Counted from the stretch's first letter, positions 36,144-47,880 are shown. The stretch is DNA of 64,000 nucleotides from Isoetes taiwanensis (GCA_021234155.1 JAJEKV010000009.1:11786546-11850545), one strand, 5' to 3'. Notes: generated by a model not told the origin, from the sequence alone. A program made the numbers and translations.

Positions 36144-38839
36144 CTATTATAGTATTCCATTTGTCATTCATTGGAGTTGTTACATATTTCTATTGATTAT
36201 CTAATTACCATGTGCTAGTTTCAGTAACACCCTAAACAAGCTGCCATACGGGGTGCTATATGAGTGCTGTCAGCATGTGTCTGGACGGCTCCTTTTGTAC
36301 GCTACCATCATACTTTTGCCCTTTGACCACGAAAGTAAGGCATGAAAATGGTAACGTATCATATCCTCTTTATTTCATTTGTATTTATTACTTTGCATAC
36401 AGTTTTATGCATGTTGAACATGCTAATAGTGGACATCCATTGGCATATCCCTGCACCATATTCCTTAAAAAGAACCAACAAATAATCTGCTATGTAAAAC
36501 GTGTTACATGTTTTTTTAACCAGTAGAAAAAGACAGCCATCCTAAAACATGTCCGCCTATATTTGTGGCTATCTAGCTTCTATTATGTTCAAATCTATTA
36601 AACTAATAATGCATTTCTGAAAACCCCGAGACCATTAAGCAGAGGACTGTAGTCATTAATTGTTTACACCATGTCAAGTTAGAAAGAGCTTCTATTTGGG
36701 ATGCAAGTGAAGCTGTATGTGCGATTATAACAGTGCAGGGGGTTTTGTTATTTAATTTCCAAAACATTCAAGATTTGTGTTTTGTAGATAAGTTACAGAA
36801 ATCCTGACCATTACTAGAAGGATAATGCGATTAGAACAGTCTGGAACAATTTCTCAAAAGTTGGAGGCAATCATGCCAGCATATGTTAAGGATGGCACTA
36901 TAATGCTATAACATAAAGGATCTTTCTGTCTTCTCATAAAGCATCTACTTATTTGTGTGCTGTGCACCAGGGTACATCTGTTCATGAGTAGATCATCTGT
37001 AACTGTTCGCAAGATCACATAGTCATAGGCAACATAGTCATTTACATGTATGGTAAGTGTGGGACTTGGAAAGAGATATGTTAAGTATGTTCCAGTATAT
37101 TCAAAACCGTTAGATTAAGCAGGCCCACGCAGCTTGGTGTTTTTTAATGTTGATTGAGATATATGCAAATTGTGTAGATTTAGAATTAGTTGTGGTAACT
37201 TGGCAGGCAATGATCCTAGGATTATTTTCCACATCTTCCAGATCTATGTTCTTTTTTATTTGTGAGGTAGTGCGCAGATGACGTAGTCAATACTGGTCTG
37301 AGTGCAAATCTGAGGCATGAAAATGGTAACGTATCATATGCTATTTATTTTGTTTGTATTTAGTGAACACCCATTGGCATATCGCTGCACCATATTCTTT
37401 AAGGAAGAAGCAACAAATAATCTGCTATGTAAAATGTCTTATATGTACGTTTTCCAGGCAAAAAAGATAGCCAATTGAGAATGTGTTGTCTTACATGTTG
37501 TGCACAAACAGCTAGAAAAAAAGCTCCTCCACAGCTGTGCCTGCTTAATTTCTATTGTATTCAATCTCTTAAGGTAATAATGCATTTCTAAAAAGCCTAA
37601 CACTATTAAGCAAAGGACTGTATTTTGTAATGATTAATTGCTTACAACGTGTCAAATTAGAAAGAGCCTCTACTTGACAAGCAAGTGAAGCTATGTGTTC
37701 AATTGTAAGAATAAGCACGTTATTCTGATTACCGGAACCTGCAAGGAAGCGATCGGGAGAGAGTTTGTTATTTAATTTTCAATACATAGCCTCTTAGAAG
37801 GATAATGTAATTACAGCAGTCTGCAAGCAGAGGACAGAAAGAGTGGTCTTCATTCGTTTATCTGCATGGTTTTATTTACAAGGCCATCTTTTTGCGGCAC
37901 ATAAACTGGAATAATTGGATGCCAATATCTCCACGTATTAGTGTAGCTATGGAGCCCGCTTTCAACTTTATGATCTCTTTAATATTTTTCATCAATTTAA
38001 CCCTATATTCTAAAATATTTCATGTCAACTATGCTAGCTGATAATTAATGCAACACAATTTTATTAAGCTTTGGAAAACAATGCTTCTCCAGACTTGTTG
38101 GCGCCTGAATTTGGTAGTCTCTGCAGAGATTCGGAGAGGAAAAGGGTTGGGACAGAAAAAGGGCCAATGCAAAGCTAAAGCATATTCTGCAAAATAGCCT
38201 GCTTTTCTGCTGAATGCCTTAAAATAGGATGCGTTGTTGTGCCAGTTAGCCAATGTTTTGAATAGGAAAAGAAATGATGCAAATGATAATAGTTACTAAG
38301 CATTTGTAAGTGAAATAAACTCTTTACCCTAGAAATGTTTATATAATCACATGATTAGCTACAACATACCTTGCATAATAGCCTGCTTTTCTATTGAATG
38401 CCACTTTAAAATAGCATATGCTATGCCACTTAGCAATGTTTCGAATAGAAAAAGAATTGATGCAAATGATAATAGTTAGTAAGCACGTGGCACGAAAAAA
38501 CACTTCTTTTTTTTCTTTACCAATACATCACTTAAGCCAGCCTAAATACGTTGCTAAGCATTTGTAAGCAAATACATCTTTGTAAACAGACATGAGTATT
38601 ATGTGTCCCATGCTCACGTGGCACGAAAAAAAAAACAAACACTTTTTTTTTTACACTAGAAATATTTGTATAATCACATGAATAGCTACGACATATTTGT
38701 CTTTTCAAATGTCAGACCATGGTGTTTTGAAATGTCTAACATGTAACCATGTGCTTGACATATGACTGTCTATTGTCTTGGGCTAGATAGCAACAAGTGA
38801 ATACAATCTATGAAGTTGCACCAAAGACTTATTAAGTTT
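36144..38839. other. repeat-rich intergenic, no recognised gene
   Basis: No coding region is seen. The stretch contains internally repeated, AT-rich blocks: CATGAAAATGGTAACGTATC at about 36342 and 37317; a CTGCACCATATTC / AATAATCTGCTATGTAAAA block at about 36450 and 37390; and a GCCTGCTTTTCT / TGATGCAAATGATAATAGTTA block near 38200-38290 and 38380-38480. These look like old tandem or nested duplications. Confidence 0.5.
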
Positions 38840-38861
38840 CATTCTCGAATAAGGGCTCGCA

Positions 38862-39545
38862 GCTTTTCATTCATCTCAGTAGTTTTTCTACAATGGTATA
38901 GAAGGGATAGCTGCACATCGCAGGCTACACAAAAAATGAAAAACATAGGGAATATCCAGTTATAACACCTGGACCCCAAATAAAATTGTGTGCTACAGAT
39001 GTTGGCTAGTGTACCTGTCGAGAGCTTATCGCTGGGATTAAAAAACCCCGCCCTTTCGAGTTTTCGAGGAAAAACCCTAGCGATAAAATCTCGGCAAGGG
39101 GCTTGGACAACACAGGGCTGCTAAACGTTCCCACAAAAAAACCCACGCCCACGAGAGAATCACCGGGTCCCGCGATCGCCTCGGACCTGCACATCACCAA
39201 CAGAAAAACCAATAGAGAAAAAGCCTCGAAAAGCGAGGGGCTCGTCACACGTGCCATGCGACAAAAAACAATATTTACACCTCGAAAAAGCGAGGGGCTG
39301 TTCACGCGTGCCACGCGACAAAAAGCAACATTTACAATAAGATACACATTAAGGGAGGGTGGGTGGGAGTCAAGGGAACTGCTGAGAGAGGAGAAAACGC
39401 CGATGAGAAGTCGATGAAGAACCTGCAAGAAATAGCGATCCCCAAATGAACCAAAGCCCTAGAAAATGCATGCAATGCATGCATGCATGGGACGGATGCA
39501 TGCTCGCCCATTCGAGAATCTCGATCCGATGGCTTGGATCGATGT
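38862..39545 (-). mobile_element. SINE-like element, copy 3, with target-site duplication
   Basis: Minus-strand copy of the element at 35469-36103. The head (ATCGATCCAAGCCATCGGAT, then CGAATGGGCGAGCATGCATCC) lies near 39545. The hairpin is at 39015-39098 and the 3' end (ACCATTGTAGAAAAACTACTG, AGATGAATGAAAAGC) near 38862. The middle differs: two CCCTCGCTTTTtCGAGG units replace the CCACCCATTTGGGT units. It is flanked by 22-bp direct repeats differing at one base (38840-38861 and 39546-39567, CATTCTCGAATAAGGGCTCG + CA), a clear target-site duplication. Confidence 0.8.
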
Positions 39546-39599
39546 CATTCTTGAATAAGGGCTCGCATGAAACAGACAAAAACTCCCGACAAAAAGAGA

Positions 39600-40880
39600 A
39601 CTTCCTTATCAAAACGGGATTGAGGTCTGTCATCCCTTTGGTTGGAGAAACCTCAAAATGCAGTTGCCTCATAGCATCTATTTTGAGTTTACTGTTCCTG
39701 CCACCATACCTCTGATAATCAAGAAATGGATTAGAGCTTGGCTTAAAGTCAAAGGTATGTACACATGGAAAGAAGGGCTTTCACAGGATCAGCCCATCTT
39801 CTGGAGCCCTTCCCTTATTTTGGATGACCCCACTACTTGTCTGGCCACTAATTTCCCTAAGTTAACCAAGCAATGGACAGACAGAGGTATTATCTACATT
39901 AGAGACATTATTGAGGATTTTGACTACCAGGATTCTACTCTGGCAGATCTTGGGGAGGACTCCAGTCAACTCTTCACTAGTATATCTCAGAGGCTGGATA
40001 GTAGAGTGTGGCATGATACTGATATTCTTTGGCATATTAATGGTTTTCCTAAATGGTTTTCCTGGTTACAGAGTGAGCTTAGCCTACAGGTATTTGAACA
40101 GGCACCAAGAAATATCCATTTATAAGAAATGGGATATTGATCCTGACAGAGTCTACAGGAATTTGACCTTTATGTGGAGGAGTCCCTAAAATAAAGGCAT
40201 TCATGTGGCAACTCTGGCACAGAGCTCTTGCTACTAACAAAAAGAGATGGAGGCTCAACATGTCTAACTCTGACATATGTGTTAGATGTTTGCAGGGTCA
40301 AGAAGATGAAGAACATTTGTTTAAGAACTGCTTATGGGCAGAATGGATCCTAGAATTAACAGAAACTGAGCTAAATATTCCAGGCTTATCCCAAATGCAC
40401 GCTATCGAGCTCCTTTTCCCTAATAATCCAGTCGAATGGAGAAGGTACATTCTCCTATGGAGAATGTGGAAGGGAAGGAACACCTTGATCTTCAAGGAGG
40501 AAATCATCTGGCCTAAGGCCATAATTAAACAAACCCAATATGACATAAATTGGGTGTTGGAGGTTTATGGAAATCAGAATCTATGCTGAATTGTATTTCT
40601 AATTTTGGTTCTCTTCTGCCTGCAGGTAACACCTTAATCATGTTCAAAAGGCTGAATTGGAAGAGAATGAATCTCCATGCAAATGCATTGTGGCTTGCTC
40701 AGTTTGGAGTTGAAGTTCCCAATGATAGGTTAAATTCATACAAAATGCACGACAACTCTCATACCATATATCGATTACCAGTCCATCTATCAAAGCCATT
40801 GAAATAGCAAAAAGAAACCAAACAATGCTAAATGCTTGGTTTGAGCTCAACAAAACTGACAAAGAAGTACATAAATACAC
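39600..40880 (+). mobile_element. 5'-truncated LINE, C-terminal zinc-knuckle region
   Basis: Two overlapping open frames (39658-40125 and 40203-40589) encode the C-terminal part of a plant L1-type LINE ORF2. First comes a region like TDRGIIYIRDIIEDFD, then the typical zf-RVT segment KIKAFMWQLWHRALATNKK followed by ICVRCLQGQEDEEHLFKNC. One frameshift lies near 40180. This is related to, but clearly distinct from, the complete LINE at 51.8 kb (compare RDM in its C-terminus). No reverse transcriptase domain is present. No poly-A tail is clear at the 3' end (about 40.6-40.9 kb). Confidence 0.75.
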
Positions 40881-41857
40881 ATAGCCATAAATACCACAAC
40901 ATTACACATTTGATAAAAACACAAAATGGAAGAATAGAGAGACAAGAACAAAGGTAATTACAAGAATGTCCAATGTTAGGCTAAGAGACATCGAGAGGTA
41001 CTATCTTCGACTTTTTCTGCTCTATAGACTAGCAATGACAAGATTTACTGACATACGGTGCATCAATGGGAAGCAATGGGTAACTTTTCATAAAGCTGCT
41101 AAGACACTTGGTCTATTGGCATATATGCAGAATGCGAAAGAACACTCGAAGCTGCAGCTAGCTTCCAAATGCCCACTCAATTGCGTCAAAACGTTTGCTT
41201 TCACATGCATACATGGACCTCCTTCAGAGCACGAAACAAGTTCAAGTCCCAAATGTCTGAAGACTACAATCGAGACATTCCAGACGAAAATGCTTACAAT
41301 GCAACTCTCGCATATCTAAACGACATATTCCTTGCAAATGGTACATCTTGCTTATGGACAGGAATAGCAAGTCTGTTATTGAAAGGAGCTCGCACTGCAC
41401 ACTCTACATTCAAGTTACCTTTAGACCTTACTGCATAGCCAACATCAGCACTACGCGCAACAAGCCATGATGTAGATCAGAAGAACGAAAATAATACTAT
41501 AGGATGAGATCAGCATATTGATGCACTTACAGTAATGGACACCATTTTAAAGAAAATACGACAAGATCCAATGCCATTCGGAGGAATCATTATGGTTGTT
41601 GGGGGCGATTTTGGACAATAACTACCAGTCGTAAAACGAGCTTCCAAAACAAACATTCTCTTCAAATGTTTAAAAAGCAACTCTATGTAGAAGAACTTCA
41701 ATATGTAGCATAATAACAGGGGGTTTTCTTTGTGTTTTTGTACGCTTTTCACTAAGGTTTTCCTATGATTTCGTGATGTATTCAAATGGATGTACTAATG
41801 CGTACATCTAGAGTGCACCATTTCTGAGCCATTGATTTTAGCCTTTTTTTTTTCAAT

Positions 41858-41976
41858 GGTCAACAACCAATGGCTCACAACAAAAGCCTTTTTTTTTGTG
41901 CCTGTGGTGCATAATGGGTCAACAACCAATGGATCACAACAAAAGCCCTCTTTTTGTGTAAGTGGTGCATAATGGG
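41858..41976. repeat. 59-bp tandem repeat inside the Helitron insert
   Basis: Two copies start at 41858 and 41917: GGTCAACAACCAATGG, CACAACAAAAGCC, a T-run with GTG, then GTGGTGCATAATGGG. Confidence 0.8.
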
Positions 41977-42687
41977 CACATGAAGGGCTTGAAGGGCGCA
42001 TGTAGTGCAGTTTCCACACCAGCAACACATTTCTTATCATAACTTTTGATCCAGAGCTCTGTTTGAGATGATTTTTATTGCGTTGGAAAGCTCTCTCCGA
42101 GATCTTTTTGATAGTGTATGATATGGATATATTTGGTAAAGTTATCTATGCTAAAACAGCAATTTTTCGGCCGGGTTTGGTAGGCTTTCACATCCTACCA
42201 GTTGATTAATATAGGATTGCGCTATTGGATATTGTTTTATGGCTCATTCCGAATGAAGCTTGCAAAAAATTACCATGCATTTTTAGATTTTGAGGCAGTT
42301 ATTAAGCAAATTCCAAGGCTTCTAGATCCTTGTGCTAACAAGCAGAAAAGTTTCCCACTTTGGCTTCTCACCACAAGAATCCATGGAGACCAAAGGCTGC
42401 TTTTAAATTCTAGTTGAAAAATGTTTGTATATAGGTGTTGCAAACTTTATGACTTTCAGAATAATGGGATCAATCTGCTCTATCTTTATGGTAACTTTTA
42501 CTTATGTTTTATTTGTTTTATTGTGATCAAATTCAAAAGCTACAGGTGATGAAAGCCTCAAATGAATTCTAGTTTTTTTTTAGTTTGAATTCTAAAATTT
42601 TTGTCACACCGGGGGGTGACGTCCAACACAAACCATTAACATCCAACATATAAAAATTAAATCCCTCAACACATAACAACCAACACA

Positions 42688-43126
42688 TTACAACTATTGA
42701 CATTAACAACCAACATATAACTACCATTGACATTAATTAACACAACCATTGGGTCCAACACATTTAAATTTAAACTCACAATTATGACGGGCAGCGAGAG
42801 CCCTCATAATTGTATTTTGCACGTACGAAATCAACACCATATAGTATTCCGCTTGAAATCTTATAGTATTTTGCGAATCTTGTTATACAGTATAGCAAAT
42901 TTTGTACTTGCATACCCCACAAACGAGGAACTTTACGTACGGTGTAGATTAAGGAATAAGGGGTGAATATGCCTATCCAACAACTCTCGTTGCCCGGAGT
43001 CAACCCCCGTGTGAATATGCACCCAAACCCGAAGGGGGATTTTAATTTAAATATGTTGGACCCAATGGTTGTGTTACTTAATGTCAATGGTAGTTATATG
43101 TTGGTTGTTAATGTCAATAGTTGTAA
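42688..43126. mobile_element. foldback/MITE element with 82-bp inverted repeats
   Basis: 42688-42769 and 43045-43126 are reverse complements with about two mismatches over 82 bp (outer end TTACAACTATTGACATTAAC; inner end GGGTCCAACA.ATTTAAAT). The interior is 275 bp and non-coding. It lies within the sequence that splits the Helitron helicase. Near-identical arms suggest a fairly recent insertion. Confidence 0.85.
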
Positions 43127-44907
43127 TCTAATACAAAACATGTGTCTTCTACCCGGAGAAAAGGAATAGTCGAAGTACCTATTAGACATTGGCAATAAAT
43201 TTCGAATGAACAACGAGCAAATGTTAAATGAAAACATTGTCCACCTACTCGAACAATCCATTGGTACATCTGATTTGATTGACAAAGTGTTTGGGCACAA
43301 AATTTATCCAAATAACGTGGACCACATATTAGATCGAGCAATTTTCACACCAAAAAATGAAGACACCCTGAAATTGAATGACAAAGTGCTAGCAAGAATG
43401 TATGGCGAGGTACACTCATACATCAGTATTGATACACTACAAATAAAAGATCAGAATCACATCAAAGATTTTCCCATTGACTTCCTCAATCATTTGAACC
43501 CGACGGGCATGCCCTCACACAAATTGAATATTAAAGAACGATCAATAAGAATCCTGCTTAGGAACATGCATCCAATAGGTGGGCTGTACAATAGGACCCG
43601 ACTCCAAGTAATTCAAGCAACAAAAAGAATCCTATAGGCAGAAATCATTACTGGAACATTCAAAGGAACACGTGTGCTAATACCAAGGATAAACTTGACT
43701 CCTTCTGACAACCACATACTGACAATCTCCAAATCACAAGGACAATCATTACAAGGAGTTGGCATCTACCTAGCTTCTCCAATCTTCACACATGGTCAAC
43801 TATATGTTGCTCTATCAAGATGCACGTCAAGGAGCGGTGTCAAAATCTACATCAAAGAAACATCCCGATAAGGTGCGCTACAACAAAAGTAAAGATCTTC
43901 ACACTCAATGTCGTCTATAAAGAACCACTCATTGCTTAGAATAGAACCAAACAACAAAATGCATCAGCAATTGTCAAGTTCTATAAGCACCAATCAAGTC
44001 ATCTATGGCCACTATGGAAACTACATATCTACTTGGTTAGTAAACCTAGACAACGTACAAGCTAAGCCATGTTCATCAATTCTCCTACTTTGATTGTTTG
44101 TTATCTCTTACCTTTTGCAAGGCTTGAGATTCCAAATCTACATTCATGACCCCTAACAAAATAGACACTTAATGCTTACAATATAACCAAACATTAAAAT
44201 GCATCAACAATTGTAAACTTCTATCAACTTCTGTGCATGACGGATTTAAAATAAAGAACGTATTGTCGATCACACTATTCAAATCAAGATAACTTCCATA
44301 TTGGCTACTTCAAAGTACTGTCAATTTCATGCCTAAAACTACACCACATGACCTATGGAGATTTCAAGGGCCAATCAATATGCCGTTTGAGAAGCTTAAT
44401 CTCTAAAGGATGTATTATTACCTAAACTACCCCATAAGTCACCTATGGAAAGCTAATTGAGAGAACAAGTTGAATGCTTTTCTGCTGGATTCCACTTTAA
44501 AATAGGATGCCCTATTGTGCTACCCAGCAATGTTAAAACTTAGAGATAGTTCAAGGCCCCATTGTTGTTGCTGGGTGTTTGCAGTTCTAGACGAAAACTC
44601 TCTCTAACATTTTGTAATCTTAACATGAAAGTCTACAAGCTTCATTGTGAGGGCCTCCATAAGTTACATCAATGCAGACCTTCGTTTCCATATCTAGCAA
44701 TTTAAATATTAATAATTATAAATTTTTTATAATACATACCCTTAATCACTTTTCATATTCGTTGATGAATACATTGTCAAACGTTTATCTCACATCAAAA
44801 ATCTTAAAAATATATCCTCAATTTATCACGATTTAACATGTCATAATAAACGTAACACATTAATACACAACAGATTTGTACCCCACTCTTCATATATAAT
44901 CACATGG

Positions 44908-44938
44908 AATGCCCACGGAAGGCAGGCATTTTTCTAGT
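44908..44938 (+). other. possible Helitron 3' terminus
   Basis: AATGCC (44908-44913) and GGCATT (44925-44930) form a hairpin, followed by TTT, CTAG (44934-44937) and a T. A subterminal hairpin before CTRR with T after it is the known Helitron 3' end signature. The spacer of 3 nt is shorter than usual. Confidence 0.5.
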
Positions 44939-45191
44939 AAGCAAGAAAGGAAAAAATACAAGTAGTTTTTCTGATTTTATGTTGGTTCAAAAATGACCGA
45001 ACCGTGGTGGTTAAATAAGACTCTCGTATTGTTGATTTCAGATTTTCAGGATATGTTGAAATATAATTCTTTCAACTAATCTAATATAATTCTTTCAACT
45101 AATCTAAGCCATCCATTTGCAAGGTCGATGCGATGCATCGCTTTAGTTAAGGGACGCCAAATATGAGCGGGAAGGCCATGGCTATGGCCGG
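44939..45191. other. intergenic with short tandem repeat
   Basis: A ~22-bp unit (AATATAATTCTTTCAACTAATCT) occurs twice in tandem near 45060-45108. Nothing else is recognised. Confidence 0.5.
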
Positions 45192-45587
45192 ATGGAAGCG
45201 GTCAATCCGGCGACCATACAAGGAAGGCCTGTTTTTGGAGTAATTGGACGAACTATCAGAACTCAGCCTACCAGGCAAGATACCTTTGTTTTGCTCGGAA
45301 TGTGGACTAACGTTGAAGAAGCCAGAATGCAGGGTATTTACCAAATGCTTCGTGCTTCTTTCAGTACTCTAGAATTCCAGCATTTGCATGACCTGGCTAT
45401 GGATTCCGGTAGTCATCTTGCAGAAAGACTCATCCTCATGCGCCAGTTTATCAGACGCCAGAGAAGATTATTGCCGGATCGCCCTATTTGGCATGATTGC
45501 AGAGTTGTCACAGCTTTTGTCAGTCCTTCCTTCCCTCTGCCTCACAGATCTAGGCTTCTTGAAGGCCTTGAGTATCTCTATTCTTGA
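45192..45587 (+). CDS. small protein of unknown family, member A of a convergent pair
   Basis: A 131-codon intronless ATG-to-stop ORF. It shares an ordered set of similar segments with the minus-strand ORF at 45956-46405: PVFGVIGRTIRT against RVYAVLRTTRHT; VLLGMWTNVEEA against VVGVWLDRNQA; LHDLAMDSG against IRNMAMAAID; IWHDCRVVTAFVSP against VWYECKVVETFLHP. The spacing of these segments is the same in both. No signal peptide or membrane segment is visible. The family is unknown to me. Preserved similarity between two diverged copies is good evidence that this is, or was, a real protein. Confidence 0.55.
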   Translation: MEAVNPATIQGRPVFGVIGRTIRTQPTRQDTFVLLGMWTNVEEARMQGIYQMLRASFSTLEFQHLHDLAMDSGSHLAERLILMRQFIRRQRRLLPDRPIWHDCRVVTAFVSPSFPLPHRSRLLEGLEYLYS

Positions 45588-45955
45588 CGATGCAATCAAT
45601 TGACGTTTTTTAATTCCTGGCATAATTTTGGATCTAAGAGCTTATTTCTGCAAAGAGAGCCTATTCCTGAATCAGATTATGCAGCTTATTTCTGCAAAGA
45701 GAGACTACTCCTGAATCAGATTATGAACCAGAGTTTGGACATTGTTGTTGATTTTTGGATGAGTTCGTCTCCAAACAGAGGGCAACATTTATTTTGCAGA
45801 AAAGTTCTTTCCAAAAAAAAGTTCATTTGTAGAGCAGATCACTCAAATCAATGGATTCATTAAATTTCTTTCAGAAGGGGCAGAATTGGAGGATAGGAAC
45901 AGATTCTTCTTGAGATATATGATAGCATACATAAGGGCTTTACTTTCTGCAAGAT
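45588..45955. repeat. spacer with internal direct repeat
   Basis: Between the two convergent ORFs, the block GCTTATTTCTGCAAAGAGAG.CTA.TCCTGAATCAGATTATG occurs twice in tandem (about 45641-45685 and 45683-45726). Confidence 0.6.
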
Positions 45956-46405
45956 TTAAGCCCACTGGACATCATAATAAGGATGCAAGAAGGTTTCTAC
46001 AACCTTGCATTCATACCAGACAGTCCAGTAGTTAGAGGAAGCTTTCTTTGCAGCCAAAAATTCCTGGGTTGAAGCCAAGCAATTGGCAAGGGAAATTGCA
46101 GGATCAATGGCAGCCATAGCCATGTTTCGGATCTCCTCTGTGGTTAGGTCTGATTCATTACGAAGGAGAGAAGCGTCTGCTAAAGTTTTGCGGATTGCCT
46201 GCCAGAGGGCTTGGTTTCGGTCCAACCATACCCCGACGACTTGGCAGTCGTCCTCTAAAAATGGGCCTGTGTGTCTGGTAGTTCTTAATACGGCGTATAC
46301 TCGGAAGGGGTTGTCTCGGTTGTCCTTTGGCACCATAGCCAATTCCGGCGCTGGCCCAACCAAAAGTCGCCTTTGGATGAAAAGCGCCCGTTCACTTTTG
46401 AGCAT
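45956..46405 (-). CDS. small protein of unknown family, member B of a convergent pair
   Basis: A 149-codon intronless minus-strand ORF, diverged paralogue of the + strand ORF at 45192-45587 (shared segments listed there). It has an extra N-terminal arm (MLKSERALFIQRRLL...). A helical middle part (RKTLADASLLRNESDL, AISLANCLASTQEFLAAKK) corresponds to the helical part of member A. The conserved C-terminal box is VWYECKVVETF. The convergent arrangement could come from an inverted duplication. No function can be assigned. Confidence 0.55.
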   Translation of the reverse strand: MLKSERALFIQRRLLVGPAPELAMVPKDNRDNPFRVYAVLRTTRHTGPFLEDDCQVVGVWLDRNQALWQAIRKTLADASLLRNESDLTTEEIRNMAMAAIDPAISLANCLASTQEFLAAKKASSNYWTVWYECKVVETFLHPYYDVQWA

Positions 46406-47269
46406 TCACGCATTTGAATGGTTATTTCAGGACATTGTCTGTGTAAACTTTTTAGTTCTAACTCGTATTTTCTTAGATCATTGGACCTTGGCATATTCTT
46501 AGGAACATGCCAAAAATATGCCAAATAATGGACCGCTCCCCATCTGTGCAGTTATATGGACATGAATTGAAATACAACATTAGACCACTCGAATGGAAGA
46601 GAATAAACGTAGATAAATCTGGCATCCCTTCCATAACAGAATAAAGAGATCCCAGTTGCCATCCCTTCCGGAAGAAATTGCCCCAGCTATGCAATACGTG
46701 CATGCACTTCAAGAACCCAAGCCCAGAATAAAAACGCTTAAAACAGAAAAATCCTTGTTGCCTTAGCCTTAAGCCACATCTTCACCATTCAAATCGCATA
46801 TGGACAAATATCCATGAGTCGAAATCGCATATTCTGTAGCATGTGGAAAATCCACCATCTCCATCCCTAGTGTGTGCCCTTTGGGCGCCCCAAAAAGCCC
46901 TTAACCCTCAACATAAAATAAGACATTCTCCAATCCTGTTCCTTCGGAAGTCTTTCTTCTGATGTAAGACAGTCCAGTCCGTGCTATAAAGCCCAATACA
47001 TCAACATCCATTTTTCTAATTGTAGCAATCGCCTTCATCTCTCAAGAAATCAATTTTTTTTGAAATTCATCTTCCACGAAGTTGATCTCAAGGACTAGAG
47101 GTGATCATTTTTGCCGTTACACTTCCTATCTTAAGCATGTTTGTTCAAGGTACAAGCTTATTCCTCAGAGCATCTAATGCTTTATCAATTGCTTTAAGCT
47201 TTTAAGTAATATTACATGCTCATTGTGTGATCTATGAGGCAGCTTCATACTGAGAAGTAATGGCATTGT
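46406..47269. other. intergenic, no recognised gene
   Basis: Short ORFs only; no conserved feature seen on either strand. Confidence 0.4.
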
Positions 47270-47880
47270 AAAGCAAGATTTGCTTCCATTGATGAGTTAA
47301 AGAATGATGTGAGGGATGCTGTAATTCAAGCACATCGGAGTTCTTTCATTAAATCTGATAGAAAAAAGTTTACCTGGTGTGATCTAAAAGGTTTTCCATG
47401 GCAGTTGCATTCTTCTATCGTTTTTGGTGGTGTGGAGGTTTGGAATTAGGACAATTTTAGATGCGCACATATGTGGTAGGGTGAACCATTTAGGCTACAA
47501 GAAAGCCAACGCAAAGTGGGTTGCAGAGAAATACATGGAAGAATTTCAAGATCAGCCCACTTACAGTCCAGTAGAACTAAGTGGTGATGTGTGTCATGGA
47601 CACGACATGGATATTACCTATAGGGTAACATGGAAGGCAAAGGAAGTTGCTATCTTTATGATTTATGGTGGTTATGAGGATGCTTACAAGCATCTCCATA
47701 GTTTTTGTGCTCGCATAGTTGAAGTGAATCTAGGGACCATTGTAGATGCATAACAAGGTAGTGATGGATGATTCTCGCATTTGTTCCCGACATTTGGTGC
47801 TAGTGTTACTGAGTATAGCCATTGTCTCATCATGTTACTGGTGAAAAACTCCCCAACCCTATACGTAGAGTGAACCATAT
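47270..47880 (+). mobile_element. MULE (Mutator-like) transposase fragment
   Basis: The + strand reads as the N-terminal MuDR region of a Mutator-like transposase: a helical FASIDELKNDVRDAVIQAH part, then SDRKKFTWCDLKGFPWQLHSS with FGGVEV, and after a frameshift near 47.44 kb IRTILDAHICGRVNHLG. Next come KKANAKWVAEKYMEEF, a helical segment (YRVTWKAKEVAI), DAYKHLHSFCARI and a stop at 47753. Past the stop, FGASVTEYSHC resembles the start of the catalytic core. The catalytic core proper and terminal repeats are missing. Confidence 0.75.

Larger units (their letters stand above)
40890..44937 (+). mobile_element. decayed Helitron with PIF1-type helicase
   Basis: The + strand carries separated pieces of a Helitron Rep/helicase protein. 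At 40893-41319 is the pre-helicase region (ERYYLRLFLLYR, ..NGKQWVTFHKAAKTLGLL). At 41500-41650 there is helicase sequence with stops (DEISILMHLQ, then PFGGIIMVVGGDFGQ stop LPVVKRASK). At 43206-43637 is the late helicase region, and at 43640-43871 its C-terminal end ([30 protein letters not shown]). The HUH endonuclease domain was not found. About 1.4 kb of foreign sequence interrupts the helicase between 41.7 and 43.15 kb. The right end may be the CTAG at 44934-44937 followed by T, preceded by a 6-bp-stem hairpin (44908-44930). The left end is not identified. Confidence 0.75.

Noticed and set aside
35469-39545. The SINE-like copies as terminal inverted repeats of one 4-kb DNA transposon
   Set aside because: Each copy has its own, different flanking direct repeats, so they are two separate insertions that happen to be in opposite orientation.
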